64,000 nucleotides of DNA from an uncultured Bacteroides sp. GTDB taxonomy: Bacteria > Bacteroidota > Bacteroidia > Bacteroidales > Bacteroidaceae. The first letter of the stretch is position 1. Each line of letters starts with the position of its first letter. The notes beneath the pieces were generated by a model, which saw only the letters and a list, made by a program, of their open reading frames with translations, made no database searches and was not told where the DNA came from. This document shows positions 36,696 through 46,162 of this stretch, one piece after another. The translations under genes and the position numbers were made by a program. The stretch is from contig CASDXF010000012.1 of NCBI GenBank assembly GCA_949285075.1, positions 1 to 64,000 on the forward strand, given 5' to 3'.

Positions 36696-38294
36696 ATGAT
36701 AAGGAAACGTTTGTGGGCGGCCGCCCCCCTGATGGCGGTCAGTTTGTGTTCGGCGCAAGAGCGGCCGAACGTCGTTCTGATAATGGTAGACGACATGGGC
36801 TACTCCGACCTCGGGTGCTACGGGGGAGAGATTCCTACTCCCCATATCGACTCGCTGGCCATGAGTGGCGTGCGTTTCACCCAGTTCTATAACACCTCCC
36901 GCTCCTGCCCCACGCGGGCGAGCCTCATGACGGGGCTGTTTCAGCATCAGGCCGGCATAGGGCAGATGTCCGAAGACCCCGCCCCCGACGAGAAGAGCCG
37001 ACGCTCGCACGACTGGGGCACGGAGGGATACCGCGGGTACCTCAACCGCCGGTGCGTCACCATAGCCGAGGTGCTGCGCGGGGCGGGATACCATACCTAC
37101 ATGGCCGGCAAGTGGCACTTGGGGATGCACGGGCAGGAGAAATGGCCCTTGCAGCGGGGCTTCGACCGCTTCTACGGTATTCTGGCCGGGGCGTGCAGCT
37201 ACCTGAGGCCCGACGGTGGGCGGGGGCTGACGTTGGACAACACCCGCCTGCCCGCGCCCGAAGCGCCCTACTATACCACGGACGCCTTCACCGACTACGC
37301 CATACGCTTCGTCGAGGAGCAGAAGGACAGTGACCCGTTCTTCCTCTACCTCGCCTTCAACGCCCCCCATTGGCCCTTGCAGGCGAAGGAGGACGACATA
37401 CGGAAGTTCGTCCGGATGTACCGCGACAAGGGGTGGGACCGTATCCGGGAGGAACGCCTCGCCCGCCAGAAGGCGTCGGGACTATTGCCCGAGGACACCC
37501 GGTTCGCCGAATGGGAGAACCGCGCTTGGGACGAGCTGACCGACGAGGAGAAAGACCGTTCGGCCTACCGAATGGCCGTCTACGCCGCGCAGGTGCACTG
37601 CGTGGACTATAACGTGGGACGGCTCATGGACCACCTCCGCAAGGCGGGTAAGCTAGACAATACCCTCGTAGTGTTCCTCGCCGACAACGGCGCCTGCGCC
37701 GAACCCTACGCCGAGCTTGGCGGAGGCCGGCAGGAGGACATCAACAATCCCGCCCTCAGCGGGGCCATCTCCTACGGACGGGCGTGGGCGCAGACCTCCA
37801 ACACGCCCTTCCGCAAGTACAAGTGCCGCTCGTACGAGGGGGGAATATCGACACCCCTCATCGTCTCGTGGAGCAAGAGGATGGGCGACCGCGACGGCGA
37901 GTGGTGCCGCGTTCCGGCTTACCTGCCGGACATCATGCCCACCTTCGTCGAGGCCTCCGGAGCCGAATATCCGAAGACCTATCACGGCAATGACATACAC
38001 CCGATGGCCGGAACCAGTCTCTTCCCCGCCATAGAGGGAAAGGTCGCCTCGCTGCACGAGTATATGTACTGGGAGCATCAGAATAACCGGGCCATCCGCC
38101 GGGGTGACTGGAAGGCTGTGCGTGACGAGACCGGCGGCCCGTGGCAGCTCTACAACATCGCCGAGGACCGCTCCGAGCGCGTGGACATGGCCTCCGAGCG
38201 ACCCGAACTCCTCGCCGAGCTTGTGGCCGAGTGGGAACGGTGGGCGAAGGCCAACTACGTGCTGCCCAAGCGCGCCCCCAAGAACAAGAAGTAA
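36696..38294 (+). CDS. S1-family sulfatase 2 (arylsulfatase type)
   Basis: The 532-residue enzyme (from MIRKRLWAAA) has a signal peptide ending SLCSAQ, metal-binding Asp32-Asp33 (VDDMGYSDLGCYGG), catalytic signature Ser70-C-P-T-Arg74 (oxidised to formylglycine by the anaerobic maturase), Lys139/His141 in GKWHLG, His225 in NAPHWP, Asp330-Asn331 in ADNG and SYEGGISTPLI. This set resembles the S1_4-type arylsulfatases and its neighbour sulfatase 5. The GTG at 36690 belongs to the repeat array; I choose the ATG. It removes sulfate in the periplasm; the glycan is unknown. Confidence 0.88.
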   Translation: MIRKRLWAAAPLMAVSLCSAQERPNVVLIMVDDMGYSDLGCYGGEIPTPHIDSLAMSGVRFTQFYNTSRSCPTRASLMTGLFQHQAGIGQMSEDPAPDEKSRRSHDWGTEGYRGYLNRRCVTIAEVLRGAGYHTYMAGKWHLGMHGQEKWPLQRGFDRFYGILAGACSYLRPDGGRGLTLDNTRLPAPEAPYYTTDAFTDYAIRFVEEQKDSDPFFLYLAFNAPHWPLQAKEDDIRKFVRMYRDKGWDRIREERLARQKASGLLPEDTRFAEWENRAWDELTDEEKDRSAYRMAVYAAQVHCVDYNVGRLMDHLRKAGKLDNTLVVFLADNGACAEPYAELGGGRQEDINNPALSGAISYGRAWAQTSNTPFRKYKCRSYEGGISTPLIVSWSKRMGDRDGEWCRVPAYLPDIMPTFVEASGAEYPKTYHGNDIHPMAGTSLFPAIEGKVASLHEYMYWEHQNNRAIRRGDWKAVRDETGGPWQLYNIAEDRSERVDMASERPELLAELVAEWERWAKANYVLPKRAPKNKK

Positions 38295-38322
38295 ACGTTT
38301 AACCTCTAAAACCGACAAGACA

Positions 38323-39783
38323 ATGAGCTTGATACAGAGAACCATTGCCGGGACTTCGGTGCTCCTCGGCATGACCGCCGCCGCTTGCGCGCAGCAGGCG
38401 GAGCGGCCCAACCTCGTGCTCTTCATCGCCGACGACTGTTCGTACTACGACCTCGGCTGCTACGGCAGTCCCGACTCGCGCACCCCCAATATCGACCGCT
38501 TCGCCTCGCAGGGTATGCGGTTCACCCGGGCCTATCAAGCGGCCCCCATGTCCTCGCCCACGCGCCACTGCCTCTACACCGGTCTGTGGCCCGTACGCAG
38601 CGGAGCCTACCCCAATCACACTCGTGCCAACAGGGGCACGCGGAGCGTCGTTCACCAGCTTCATCCGCAGGGCTACCGCGTGGCCCTCGTCGGCAAGTCG
38701 CACGTCGCTCCCGACTCGGTGTTCCCGTGGGACGTATACGCTCCCTCGCAGCGGGGCGAGATAGACTTCGACGCGGTCCGGCGTTTCATCTCCGACTGCG
38801 AGAAGGACAGTGTGCCCTACTGTCTCCTCGTGGCCACCAATCAGCCCCATACGCCGTGGGACAAGGGAGATGCCTCCCAGTTTGACGCGGACAAGCTGAC
38901 CATCCCGCCCATGTACGTCGACATTCCCCAGACCCGAGAGGCGTTCACCCGCTACTTGGCCGAGATAAACTATATGGACGGGGAGTTCGGCACGTTGCTC
39001 GGCATCCTTGACGAGAAAGGGCAGGCCGATAAGTCGGTAGTGGTTTACCTCAGCGAGCAGGGCAACAGCCTCCCCTTCGCCAAGTGGACCTGCTACGATG
39101 CGGGCGTTCACTCGGCCTGCATTGTCCGTTGGCCGGGCGTGGTTCAGGCGGGTAGCGTCAGCGACGCCATCGTGGAGTATCTGGACATCGTGCCCACCTT
39201 CGTCGACATCGCCGGAGGCAAGCCCTCGTCCGAGATGGACGGCGAGAGCTTCAAGGAGGTGCTTACGGGCCGCAAGACGAGCCACAAGGAGTACACCTTC
39301 GCCTTGCAGACCACCCGGGGCATCAACGCGGGGGCTCCCTGCTACGGCATCCGGTCAGTGTCCGACGGACACTATCGCTACATCGTCAACCTCACTCCCG
39401 AGGCGACGTTCAAGAACGTAGTGACCTCCAACTCGCCCCTCTTCAAGGAATGGCAGCGGTTGGCCACCACGGACGAGCACGCCAAGTGGGTTACCGAGCG
39501 GTATCAACACCGTCCCGCCACGGAGCTGTATGACGTGACTGCCGACCCCTATTGCATGAACAATCTGGCCGGGGACAAGGCCTACGCCGACATCGTGGCC
39601 CGTCTGGACAAGGAGCTGAGAGCGTGGATGGCCCGCTGCGGAGACGAGGGACAGCCCACCGAGATGCAGGCCCTGAAGCACTTGGCCCGCAAGCAGAAGG
39701 CCGACAAGGCGGGGCGGAAGAACCAGAAAGGCAACGCCGCCCAAGCGAAGAAGAAAAACAAGAAACAACATAAACAGCAATGA
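38323..39783 (+). CDS. S1-family sulfatase 3 (SGSH-like subgroup)
   Basis: The 486-residue protein starts MSLIQRTIAG, 28 nt after the previous stop; an open frame reaching back to 38104 overlaps sulfatase 2 and is spurious. Signal peptide to about 24; Asp37-Asp38; signature Ser77-S-P-T-Arg81; Lys125/His127 in VGKSHV; His176 in NQPHTPW; SEQGNSLPFAKWT at 244-256, where E-Q replaces the usual D-N. The SEQG...FAKWT stretch recalls N-sulfoglucosamine sulfohydrolase relatives; that is a resemblance, not proof. Lysine-rich C-terminal tail. Closest relative in the window is sulfatase 1. Confidence 0.85.
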   Translation: MSLIQRTIAGTSVLLGMTAAACAQQAERPNLVLFIADDCSYYDLGCYGSPDSRTPNIDRFASQGMRFTRAYQAAPMSSPTRHCLYTGLWPVRSGAYPNHTRANRGTRSVVHQLHPQGYRVALVGKSHVAPDSVFPWDVYAPSQRGEIDFDAVRRFISDCEKDSVPYCLLVATNQPHTPWDKGDASQFDADKLTIPPMYVDIPQTREAFTRYLAEINYMDGEFGTLLGILDEKGQADKSVVVYLSEQGNSLPFAKWTCYDAGVHSACIVRWPGVVQAGSVSDAIVEYLDIVPTFVDIAGGKPSSEMDGESFKEVLTGRKTSHKEYTFALQTTRGINAGAPCYGIRSVSDGHYRYIVNLTPEATFKNVVTSNSPLFKEWQRLATTDEHAKWVTERYQHRPATELYDVTADPYCMNNLAGDKAYADIVARLDKELRAWMARCGDEGQPTEMQALKHLARKQKADKAGRKNQKGNAAQAKKKNKKQHKQQ

Positions 39784-41150
39784 CGATGAACATAAGGAAA
39801 CATTTGCCGTGGTTAGGAGCCTTGCTCCCCGTGGCGCAACTTCAGGCGGACGAGCGTCCGAACGTGGTGATTATCTATATTGACGACATGGGAATAGGCG
39901 ACGTGGGCTGCTACGGCGGACGCTTCGCACCCACGCCCAACATCGACCGTCTGGCCGAGGACGGGATACGCTTCGAGCAATACTATTCGGCGGCTCCGGT
40001 CAGCTCACCTTCCCGTTGCGGGCTGACCACCGGACTGTTCCCCTTAGAGGTGGGTATCAACACCTTCCTGCACGAAAGGGCGGGCAACCGGAAGTGCGAG
40101 CAGCGTGACTATCTGGACGACAGTCTGCCCTCTATGGCGAGGGCCTTTCAGCAGGCGGGATACGCTACCGCCCATATCGGCAAGTGGCACATGGGCGGCG
40201 GACGCGACGTGGACGACGCTCCTCCCATCACCAACTATGGCTTCGACGAGTACGTCTCCACCTACGAGAGTCCCGACCCCGACCCGGCGATTACCGCCAC
40301 CCGTTGGATATGGTCAGCGAAGGACAGCGTGAAGCGGTGGCGGCGCACGGAATACTTCGTAGACAGGAGCATTGACTTTATAAAGAGGCATAAGGGACAG
40401 CCCTTCTTCCTCAACTTCTGGCCCGACGACATGCACACCCCGTGGGTTCCGGAGAGTCTGGCCAAGAAGAACAAGACGTGGGAGACCCAACCCGCCTTCG
40501 AGCCCGTGCTTGCCGAACTCGACCGGCAGATAGGACGCTTCGTGAAGGCGCTCGACGAAATGGGGCTGACGGAGAATACCATTGTCATCTTCAGCAGCGA
40601 CAACGGTCCGGCCCCGAGCTTCAAGTCTGTTCGCGCGGCCCACTTGCGGGGCACGAAGAACAGCCTCTACGAGGGAGGCATACGCATGCCTTTCATCATT
40701 AAGTATCCCAAGAAGATTAAGCCCGGTCAGGTGAACGAGCGCTCCGTACTCTGTGCCGTAGACCTCTATCCCTCGCTCTGCGCCATTGCGGGCATTCCCA
40801 CGGAGAAAGGCTATAAGGGCGACGGCCAGAACTATGCGAAGGTGCTGTTGGGCAAGTCGGATGCGAAGCGCAAGACCGACCTGATGTGGGACTTCGGGCG
40901 GAACAAGCATTTCGCCTCGCCGGGCAATCCCTATGACCGTAGCCCGCACTTGGCTATACGCAGCGGAAAGTGGAAACTGTTGGTCAACGGTGACGGTAGC
41001 GACGCTCGGCTGTATGACATGGAGAAGGATCGCTACGAGAAGAACGACGTAGCCGCCGACCATCCGAAGATAGTGAAGAAGCTGAGCGAGAAGGTGTGTG
41101 CGTGGTACGCCCAAAACAGAAGCAAGGGCGTACCGGCGACGGGAAAGTGA
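39780..41150 (+). CDS. S1-family sulfatase 4
   Basis: The 456-residue enzyme overlaps sulfatase 3 by four bases (ATGA), so translation is coupled. Signal peptide to about 23; Asp35-Asp36 (YIDDMGIGDVGCYGG); signature Ser75-S-P-S-Arg79; Lys135/His137 in IGKWHMGG; His219 in DDMHTPW; Asp274-Asn275 in SSDNGP; LYEGGIRMPFII near 300. All catalytic positions are intact. A second ATG two codons in (39786) is an alternative start. Substrate not inferable. Confidence 0.87.
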   Translation: MTMNIRKHLPWLGALLPVAQLQADERPNVVIIYIDDMGIGDVGCYGGRFAPTPNIDRLAEDGIRFEQYYSAAPVSSPSRCGLTTGLFPLEVGINTFLHERAGNRKCEQRDYLDDSLPSMARAFQQAGYATAHIGKWHMGGGRDVDDAPPITNYGFDEYVSTYESPDPDPAITATRWIWSAKDSVKRWRRTEYFVDRSIDFIKRHKGQPFFLNFWPDDMHTPWVPESLAKKNKTWETQPAFEPVLAELDRQIGRFVKALDEMGLTENTIVIFSSDNGPAPSFKSVRAAHLRGTKNSLYEGGIRMPFIIKYPKKIKPGQVNERSVLCAVDLYPSLCAIAGIPTEKGYKGDGQNYAKVLLGKSDAKRKTDLMWDFGRNKHFASPGNPYDRSPHLAIRSGKWKLLVNGDGSDARLYDMEKDRYEKNDVAADHPKIVKKLSEKVCAWYAQNRSKGVPATGK

Positions 41151-41225
41151 TGGCCCGGCTTCGTACGGATGATTAAGACGGAAATATAAACTTATATCAC
41201 AAGGGAAAACAAGAGTTACAGAAAC

Positions 41226-42908
41226 ATGAAATCGAATTATTTACTGTTATCTACAGCGTTGCTGATGGCGGGACACTCCGCCGCCAACGCGAAGGGCAAG
41301 AAATCGGATGATAGGCCCAACATATTGGTTATCTTGGTCGACGACCTCGGCTATTCCGACTTGGGATGCTACGGCGGGGAGATTCAGACACCCAATCTGG
41401 ACAGATTGGCCGGTGAGGGGTTGCGATTCAACCATTTCTATAATACCGGCCGTAGCTGCCCGACGAGGGCCTCTCTGCTGACCGGGCTGTATCAGCATCA
41501 GGCGGGCATCGGGCGGATGACCTTTGACCAACATCTCCCGGGATACCGGGGAACGCTTTCGCGTGATGCCGTCACCATAGCCGAGGTGTTGAAGGAGTCG
41601 GGATACCGGACGAGCATGATTGGCAAGTGGCATGTGGCGGAAACACCGTTGCGTCCCGACCAGCGTAAATGGTTGGCCCATCAGGTATATCATGAGACCT
41701 TCTCCGACCTGTCCAACTATCCGGTGAACAGGGGATTCGACACGCATTACGGCATCATCTACGGTGTGGTAGACCACTTTGACCCGTTCAGTCTGGTAGA
41801 GGGTGAAGTGCCCATTAAGGAGGTTCCTGAGGGGTTCTACATGACTCAGGCCCTCTCTGACCGTGCGGTGAAGGAGGTAGAGGAGTACGCTAAGGACGAT
41901 AAGCCTTTCTTCATGTACTTGGCCTACACCGCTCCCCACTGGCCGCTGCACGCCTTGCCGGAGGACATCAAGAAGTATGAGGACACGTATAAGGTGGGAT
42001 GGGAGAAGATTCGCCAAGCGCGTTACGAGAGGCAGAAAGAACTGGGTATCTTCCCGGGACAGGACGATTTCCTCTCTGAGCGGCAGTTTAAGGATAAGTG
42101 GGAAGATAACCCTACCGCCGAGTGGGATGCGAGGGCTATGGCCGTTCACGCTGCGATGGTAGACCGTGTGGATCAGGGTATCGGGCAAATCATCGAGGCG
42201 TTGCGGAAGACCAATCAGCTCGACAATACGCTGATTCTCTTCATGTCCGATAACGGATGCAGCAATGAGCTTTGCCAGAATATGTCCGGTGGGGAGAACG
42301 ACCGTCCGGACATGACGCGCGACGGAAGGAAGATTATCTACCCCCGCAATAAGGAAGTGATGCCCGGCCCGGAGACGACCTATGCCGCCATAGGCGCTCG
42401 TTGGGCTAACGTGGCGAACACTCCGTTCCGTTTCTGGAAAGCGAAGTCGTATGAGGGAGGTATCTGTACACCGATGATTGCGTTCTGGCCGAAGGGAATC
42501 AAGAAGAATGTGGGCGGCGTTACCTCGGAGATAGGACACGTGATGGACGTGATGGCCACCTGCGTTGATTTGGCCGAGGCTACCTATCCGACAAAGTATA
42601 AGGGGCACGACATTATCCCTATGGAGGGAAAGAGTCTGGCCCCCATCTTTAAGAAGGGGAAGCGGGAAGGTCATGACTATCTGGGATTCGAGCACTTCAA
42701 CGAACGGGCGTTTCTGTCGAAGGACGGATGGAAGTTGGTGAAGCCGGGAGAGAAGGCCAAATGGGAGCTGTATAACCTGAACGAGGACCGTAGCGAACAG
42801 CATAATTTGGCCGGACAGTATCCGGAGAAGGTGAAGGAGATGGCGGCAGCCTATGAGGAATGGGCCAAGCGTTGCATGGTGGAACCTTATCCCGGACAGA
42901 AAAAATAA
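41226..42908 (+). CDS. S1-family sulfatase 5 (arylsulfatase type)
   Basis: The 560-residue enzyme has a signal peptide to about 22, Asp39-Asp40 (VDDLGYSDLGCYGG), signature Ser77-C-P-T-Arg81, Lys134/His136 in IGKWHVAE, His238 in TAPHWPLH, Asp342-Asn343 in MSDNGC and SYEGGICTPMI. It shares with sulfatase 2 the SCPTRASL and YQHQAGIG stretches and is its paralogue in the same S1 subfamily (S1_4-like). A 75-bp gap with an A-rich leader separates it from sulfatase 4, and its composition is less GC-rich. Confidence 0.88.
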   Translation: MKSNYLLLSTALLMAGHSAANAKGKKSDDRPNILVILVDDLGYSDLGCYGGEIQTPNLDRLAGEGLRFNHFYNTGRSCPTRASLLTGLYQHQAGIGRMTFDQHLPGYRGTLSRDAVTIAEVLKESGYRTSMIGKWHVAETPLRPDQRKWLAHQVYHETFSDLSNYPVNRGFDTHYGIIYGVVDHFDPFSLVEGEVPIKEVPEGFYMTQALSDRAVKEVEEYAKDDKPFFMYLAYTAPHWPLHALPEDIKKYEDTYKVGWEKIRQARYERQKELGIFPGQDDFLSERQFKDKWEDNPTAEWDARAMAVHAAMVDRVDQGIGQIIEALRKTNQLDNTLILFMSDNGCSNELCQNMSGGENDRPDMTRDGRKIIYPRNKEVMPGPETTYAAIGARWANVANTPFRFWKAKSYEGGICTPMIAFWPKGIKKNVGGVTSEIGHVMDVMATCVDLAEATYPTKYKGHDIIPMEGKSLAPIFKKGKREGHDYLGFEHFNERAFLSKDGWKLVKPGEKAKWELYNLNEDRSEQHNLAGQYPEKVKEMAAAYEEWAKRCMVEPYPGQKK

Positions 42909-42977
42909 TAGATTCAGCGCCTCGCCCGTTTACACCGCATACGGGGAACGGGCGAAGGCCGTGATAACCCAGAAAGC

Positions 42978-44369
42978 ATGATGAACAAGAGACTGCTAAC
43001 TTTGCTTGCGGGAGTAGGAACGCTGCCTGCATGCGCGTTCGCTCAGCAGGAGCGCCCGAACATCGTGATTGTATTGGCCGATGACTTGGGATGGGGCGAC
43101 GTGGGATTCCACGGGAGCGAAATCAAGACTCCTTGCTTGGACGCGTTGGCGGATGAGGGGGTAGAGCTTGACCGCTTCTATACGGCTCCCATCAGCTCGC
43201 CCACGAGGGCCGGACTGCTTACGGGACGTTATCCGAACCGCTTCGGCATCCGTACGGCGGTGATACCGCCGTGGCGCGAGGACGGCTTGGACGAGAATGA
43301 GGAGACATTGGCCGACTTGCTCGAACGTAACGGCTACAAGAACAGAGCCATCATAGGGAAATGGCATTTGGGCCATACGCGGAAGGCGCACTATCCGCTG
43401 AACAGGGGATTCTCGCACTTCTACGGCCACCTGAACGGGGCGATTGATTACTTCACGCACCAGAGGGAGGGCGAACTGGACTGGCACGACGACTGGGAAA
43501 CGTGCCGTGACGAGGGCTATTCCACCGAGCTGATTACGAAGGAGGCCGTGCGTTGGATAGACGAGTACCGCAAGGAAGGCCCCTTCTTCCTGTACGTGGC
43601 CTACAACGCTCCGCACACGCCGTTGGCGGCGCAGGAGAAAGACCTCAGACTCTACTATGACGGCGACCTTGACAGCCTTCCGGAGAAGGAAAGGAAGCGG
43701 ATAACTTACCGCGCGATGGTGTCGTGCCTCGACCGCGGGGTGGGGGAAATCGTGAAGGCCTTAAAGGAGAAGGGCGTTATGGACAATACGCTCTTCCTTT
43801 TCTTCAGCGACAACGGCGCGGCCAAAGGCGTGGCCCCCGGAGCCTCTTCGGGCCCGCTGCGCGGAGAGAAGTTCAAGGAGTGGGATGGGGGCGTGCGCGC
43901 TCCGGCCATCCTCTATTGGAAGGCGGCCGAGAAGGGATACCCGGGCATACACGCTCAGGTGACCGGCTTCGTCGACATCGTCCCCACGGTAAAAGAGTTG
44001 GTGGGCGACCGCGCGGAGCCTAAGCGACCTTACGACGGCATTAGCGTGCTTCCCGTCCTGAAGGGAGAGAAATCCGCCATAGAGCGGGACTTCTACTTAG
44101 GATGCGGGGCCGTGGTGAACAAGGACTATAAGTTTATCCGGAAAGGGGGCAATAAGGGAATGAACTTGCAGAATGACTTTTTGGTGGACTACGGCACGGA
44201 CCCTTACGAGCGTAAGAACGCCGCCCGGCTTCACCCCGAGGTCGTGAAGCGGATGGCCCGCATCGCCGAGCGATACGATACGATAACGCCCTGCATTCCG
44301 GAGGTACCTTTCGGCAAGGGGCAGCAGGGATTCAAGGCGCCCAAAGAGTGGAAAGTGACGAGGGAGTAG
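42978..44369 (+). CDS. S1-family sulfatase 6
   Basis: The 463-residue enzyme has a signal peptide ending ACAFAQ, Asp35-Asp36 (LADDLGWGDVGFHG), signature Ser73-S-P-T-Arg77, Lys128/His130 in IGKWHLGH, His213 in NAPHTPLA, Asp278-Asn279 in FSDNGAA and WDGGVRAPAIL. The LLTGRYPNRFGIR and GKWHLGHTRKAHYPLNRGF stretches resemble arylsulfatase-B-like enzymes acting on sulfated amino sugars; this is a family resemblance only. A second ATG at 42981 is an alternative start. Confidence 0.87.
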   Translation: MMNKRLLTLLAGVGTLPACAFAQQERPNIVIVLADDLGWGDVGFHGSEIKTPCLDALADEGVELDRFYTAPISSPTRAGLLTGRYPNRFGIRTAVIPPWREDGLDENEETLADLLERNGYKNRAIIGKWHLGHTRKAHYPLNRGFSHFYGHLNGAIDYFTHQREGELDWHDDWETCRDEGYSTELITKEAVRWIDEYRKEGPFFLYVAYNAPHTPLAAQEKDLRLYYDGDLDSLPEKERKRITYRAMVSCLDRGVGEIVKALKEKGVMDNTLFLFFSDNGAAKGVAPGASSGPLRGEKFKEWDGGVRAPAILYWKAAEKGYPGIHAQVTGFVDIVPTVKELVGDRAEPKRPYDGISVLPVLKGEKSAIERDFYLGCGAVVNKDYKFIRKGGNKGMNLQNDFLVDYGTDPYERKNAARLHPEVVKRMARIAERYDTITPCIPEVPFGKGQQGFKAPKEWKVTRE

Positions 44370-44372
44370 GAG

Positions 44373-45902
44373 ATGAAACGGATTGTATTGGCTTCGGCGG
44401 CGATGCTCGCCCTGACGGTCTGCGCGCAGGAACAGCGGCCGAACATCATTTTCATACTGGCCGACGACTTGGGCTACGGAGACATTTCGTCTTTCAACCC
44501 GGAGTCTAAAATCAGCACGCCCAACATCGACCGGTTGGCCCGTGACGGCGTGCGGTTTACCAACGCTCATGCGGCGTCGGCGCTCTCTACCCCGTCGAGG
44601 TACGCCCTGCTGACGGGAAGGTATCCGTGGAGAACGTCCCTGAAGCAAGGAGGACTGGACGGAGACTCTCCCGCGCTTATCGCGCCCGAACGGGAGACAA
44701 TGGCCGAGATGCTATCGGCCCGAGGATACCGCACCGCCTGCGTCGGCAAATGGCATCTGGGCATGGACTGGAAACGCCGGGAGACGGACGGGGGAAAGAG
44801 CGAGTTGGACTTCGACTCGCCTATAAAGAACGGGCCTACCGAACGGGGATTCGACTATTTCTTCGGTATCCCCGCCTCGCTCGACATCGCTCCCTACGTC
44901 TACGTGGAGAATGACCGTGTGACCGCGCCGCCCGACCGTACAATCGCAAAGCAGAACAAGGAGCCTTTGCTGCTGATGCACGGCGGACCGGCAGGGGCGG
45001 ACTTCGAGCCGGGCGAGTGCCTGCCCAACCTCTTCAGGCACGCCATCGAGTACGTTGACGGGCGGAAGTCGGGCGAGGAGCCGTTCTTTCTCTACCTGCC
45101 CCTTTCGGCGCCGCACACCCCCGTGCTGCCCGCGCCCGAGTATAGGGGAAAGACCGGAATAGGTGACTACGGAGACTTCGTGGTGATGATAGACGATTTG
45201 ATTGGCGACCTCGTGGAGGCCCTTGAGCGCAACGGACAATTGGACGACACCATGATTGTTTTCACCTCGGACAACGGTTGCGCGGGCTACATCCACGTGG
45301 GGGAGATGGAGCGGAAAGGGCATCGCCCGAGCTACATTTACCGCGGATATAAGAGCGACATCTATGAGGGAGGCCATAGGGTGCCGCTGATTGTGTCGTG
45401 GAAAGGCAGGCTGTGCGGGGAGGAACGGGACGACTTGGTGTCGCTCATCGATTTCTATGCGACTTTCGCCCAGATGACGGGGCACGAGCTGCGCGGCGAC
45501 GAGGCGGTGGACAGTTACAGTTTCTGGCCGCTGATAGCGGGGCTGGGGAGCGGCCTCCGCAAGGACCTGATTTGCGAGGCGGGCGAGGGCTACTTGTCCC
45601 TGTTGCGCTCCGACGGCCTGAAGTTAATCTTCTACGGAGGTTCGGGCGGATGGAGCCGCCCCACCACACGCCAGTTGAAGGAGGCCGAGTATCCGCCGAT
45701 GCAGCTCTTCGACCTGAGCGAAGACCCCGCGGAGAAGCGTAACCTTATCAGCGAGCCCGCCTTCGCCGACGAGGTGGTGCGCATGAAGAGCGATGCGGCC
45801 CGTTACATCAGCGAGGGACGCTCTACGCCCGGCGAGCCTGACCGTAACGACACCGATATATGGCGGCAGGCGCGGATTATTATGGAAACCGCCCTGCGGT
45901 GA
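44373..45902 (+). CDS. S1-family sulfatase 7
   Basis: The 509-residue enzyme starts 3 nt after sulfatase 6, with AGGAG directly before the ATG. Signal peptide to about 19; Asp31-Asp32 (LADDLGYGDISSF); signature Ser72-T-P-S-Arg76; Lys126/His128 in VGKWHLGMDW; His248 in SAPHTPV; Asp300-Asn301 in TSDNGC; YEGGHRVPLIVSW. The MDWKRR and ERGFDYFFGIPASLDIAPYVYVEN stretches are typical of a sulfatase subfamily common in mucin and glycosaminoglycan users (S1_15-like, moderately sure). Last gene of the sulfatase run. Confidence 0.87.
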   Translation: MKRIVLASAAMLALTVCAQEQRPNIIFILADDLGYGDISSFNPESKISTPNIDRLARDGVRFTNAHAASALSTPSRYALLTGRYPWRTSLKQGGLDGDSPALIAPERETMAEMLSARGYRTACVGKWHLGMDWKRRETDGGKSELDFDSPIKNGPTERGFDYFFGIPASLDIAPYVYVENDRVTAPPDRTIAKQNKEPLLLMHGGPAGADFEPGECLPNLFRHAIEYVDGRKSGEEPFFLYLPLSAPHTPVLPAPEYRGKTGIGDYGDFVVMIDDLIGDLVEALERNGQLDDTMIVFTSDNGCAGYIHVGEMERKGHRPSYIYRGYKSDIYEGGHRVPLIVSWKGRLCGEERDDLVSLIDFYATFAQMTGHELRGDEAVDSYSFWPLIAGLGSGLRKDLICEAGEGYLSLLRSDGLKLIFYGGSGGWSRPTTRQLKEAEYPPMQLFDLSEDPAEKRNLISEPAFADEVVRMKSDAARYISEGRSTPGEPDRNDTDIWRQARIIMETALR

Positions 45903-45930
45903 GCGTCCCGCCGCGCTCATAAGAAACCTT

Positions 45931-45962
45931 GAAGGCCCTTCATGACTGCGTGAAGGGCCTTC
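45931..45962 (+). terminator. Hairpin ending the sulfatase operon
   Basis: A perfect 12-bp stem GAAGGCCCTTCA (45931-45942) pairs with 45951-45962 around an 8-nt loop, 28 bp after the last stop. The following T tract is weak, so termination is likely but not certain. Confidence 0.65.
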
Positions 45963-46012
45963 GCTGTATATGTGAATTTCCTACGGGGAGCGTCCGGAGG
46001 CTCTCTTATGAA

Positions 46013-46162
46013 CCCAAATCGGTCATTAGAGATTTTCACATGTAAAATGCAAGTGAAAAATCTGCCTGCAGCTTGATTTAACTGTGCATTGCTTAATTCT
46101 TGCCATAACTACGGCACAATTTGCGCAAAAAGAAAGCTGAATTTTCTAATGACCGATTTGGG
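46013..46162. mobile_element. 150-bp MITE with 18-bp terminal inverted repeats
   Basis: CCCAAATCGGTCATTAGA at 46013-46030 is exactly inverted at 46145-46162, and the pentamer ATGAA flanks both ends (46008-46012 and 46163-46167) as a target-site duplication. The interior has no reading frame. It is a non-autonomous transposable element; a decayed related end may lie at 51248-51282. The parent transposase is not identified. Confidence 0.85.

Noticed and set aside
38104..38322. N-terminal extension of sulfatase 3 over the end of sulfatase 2
   Set aside because: The extension is arginine/serine/proline-rich frame-shifted sulfatase 2 sequence; the signal peptide begins at ATG 38323.
41247..42803. 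A 518-residue open frame opposite sulfatase 5, and similar long frames opposite the other GC-rich genes
   Set aside because: They mirror the codon periodicity of the sense gene, have no ribosome sites or domains and overlap an intact sulfatase completely.
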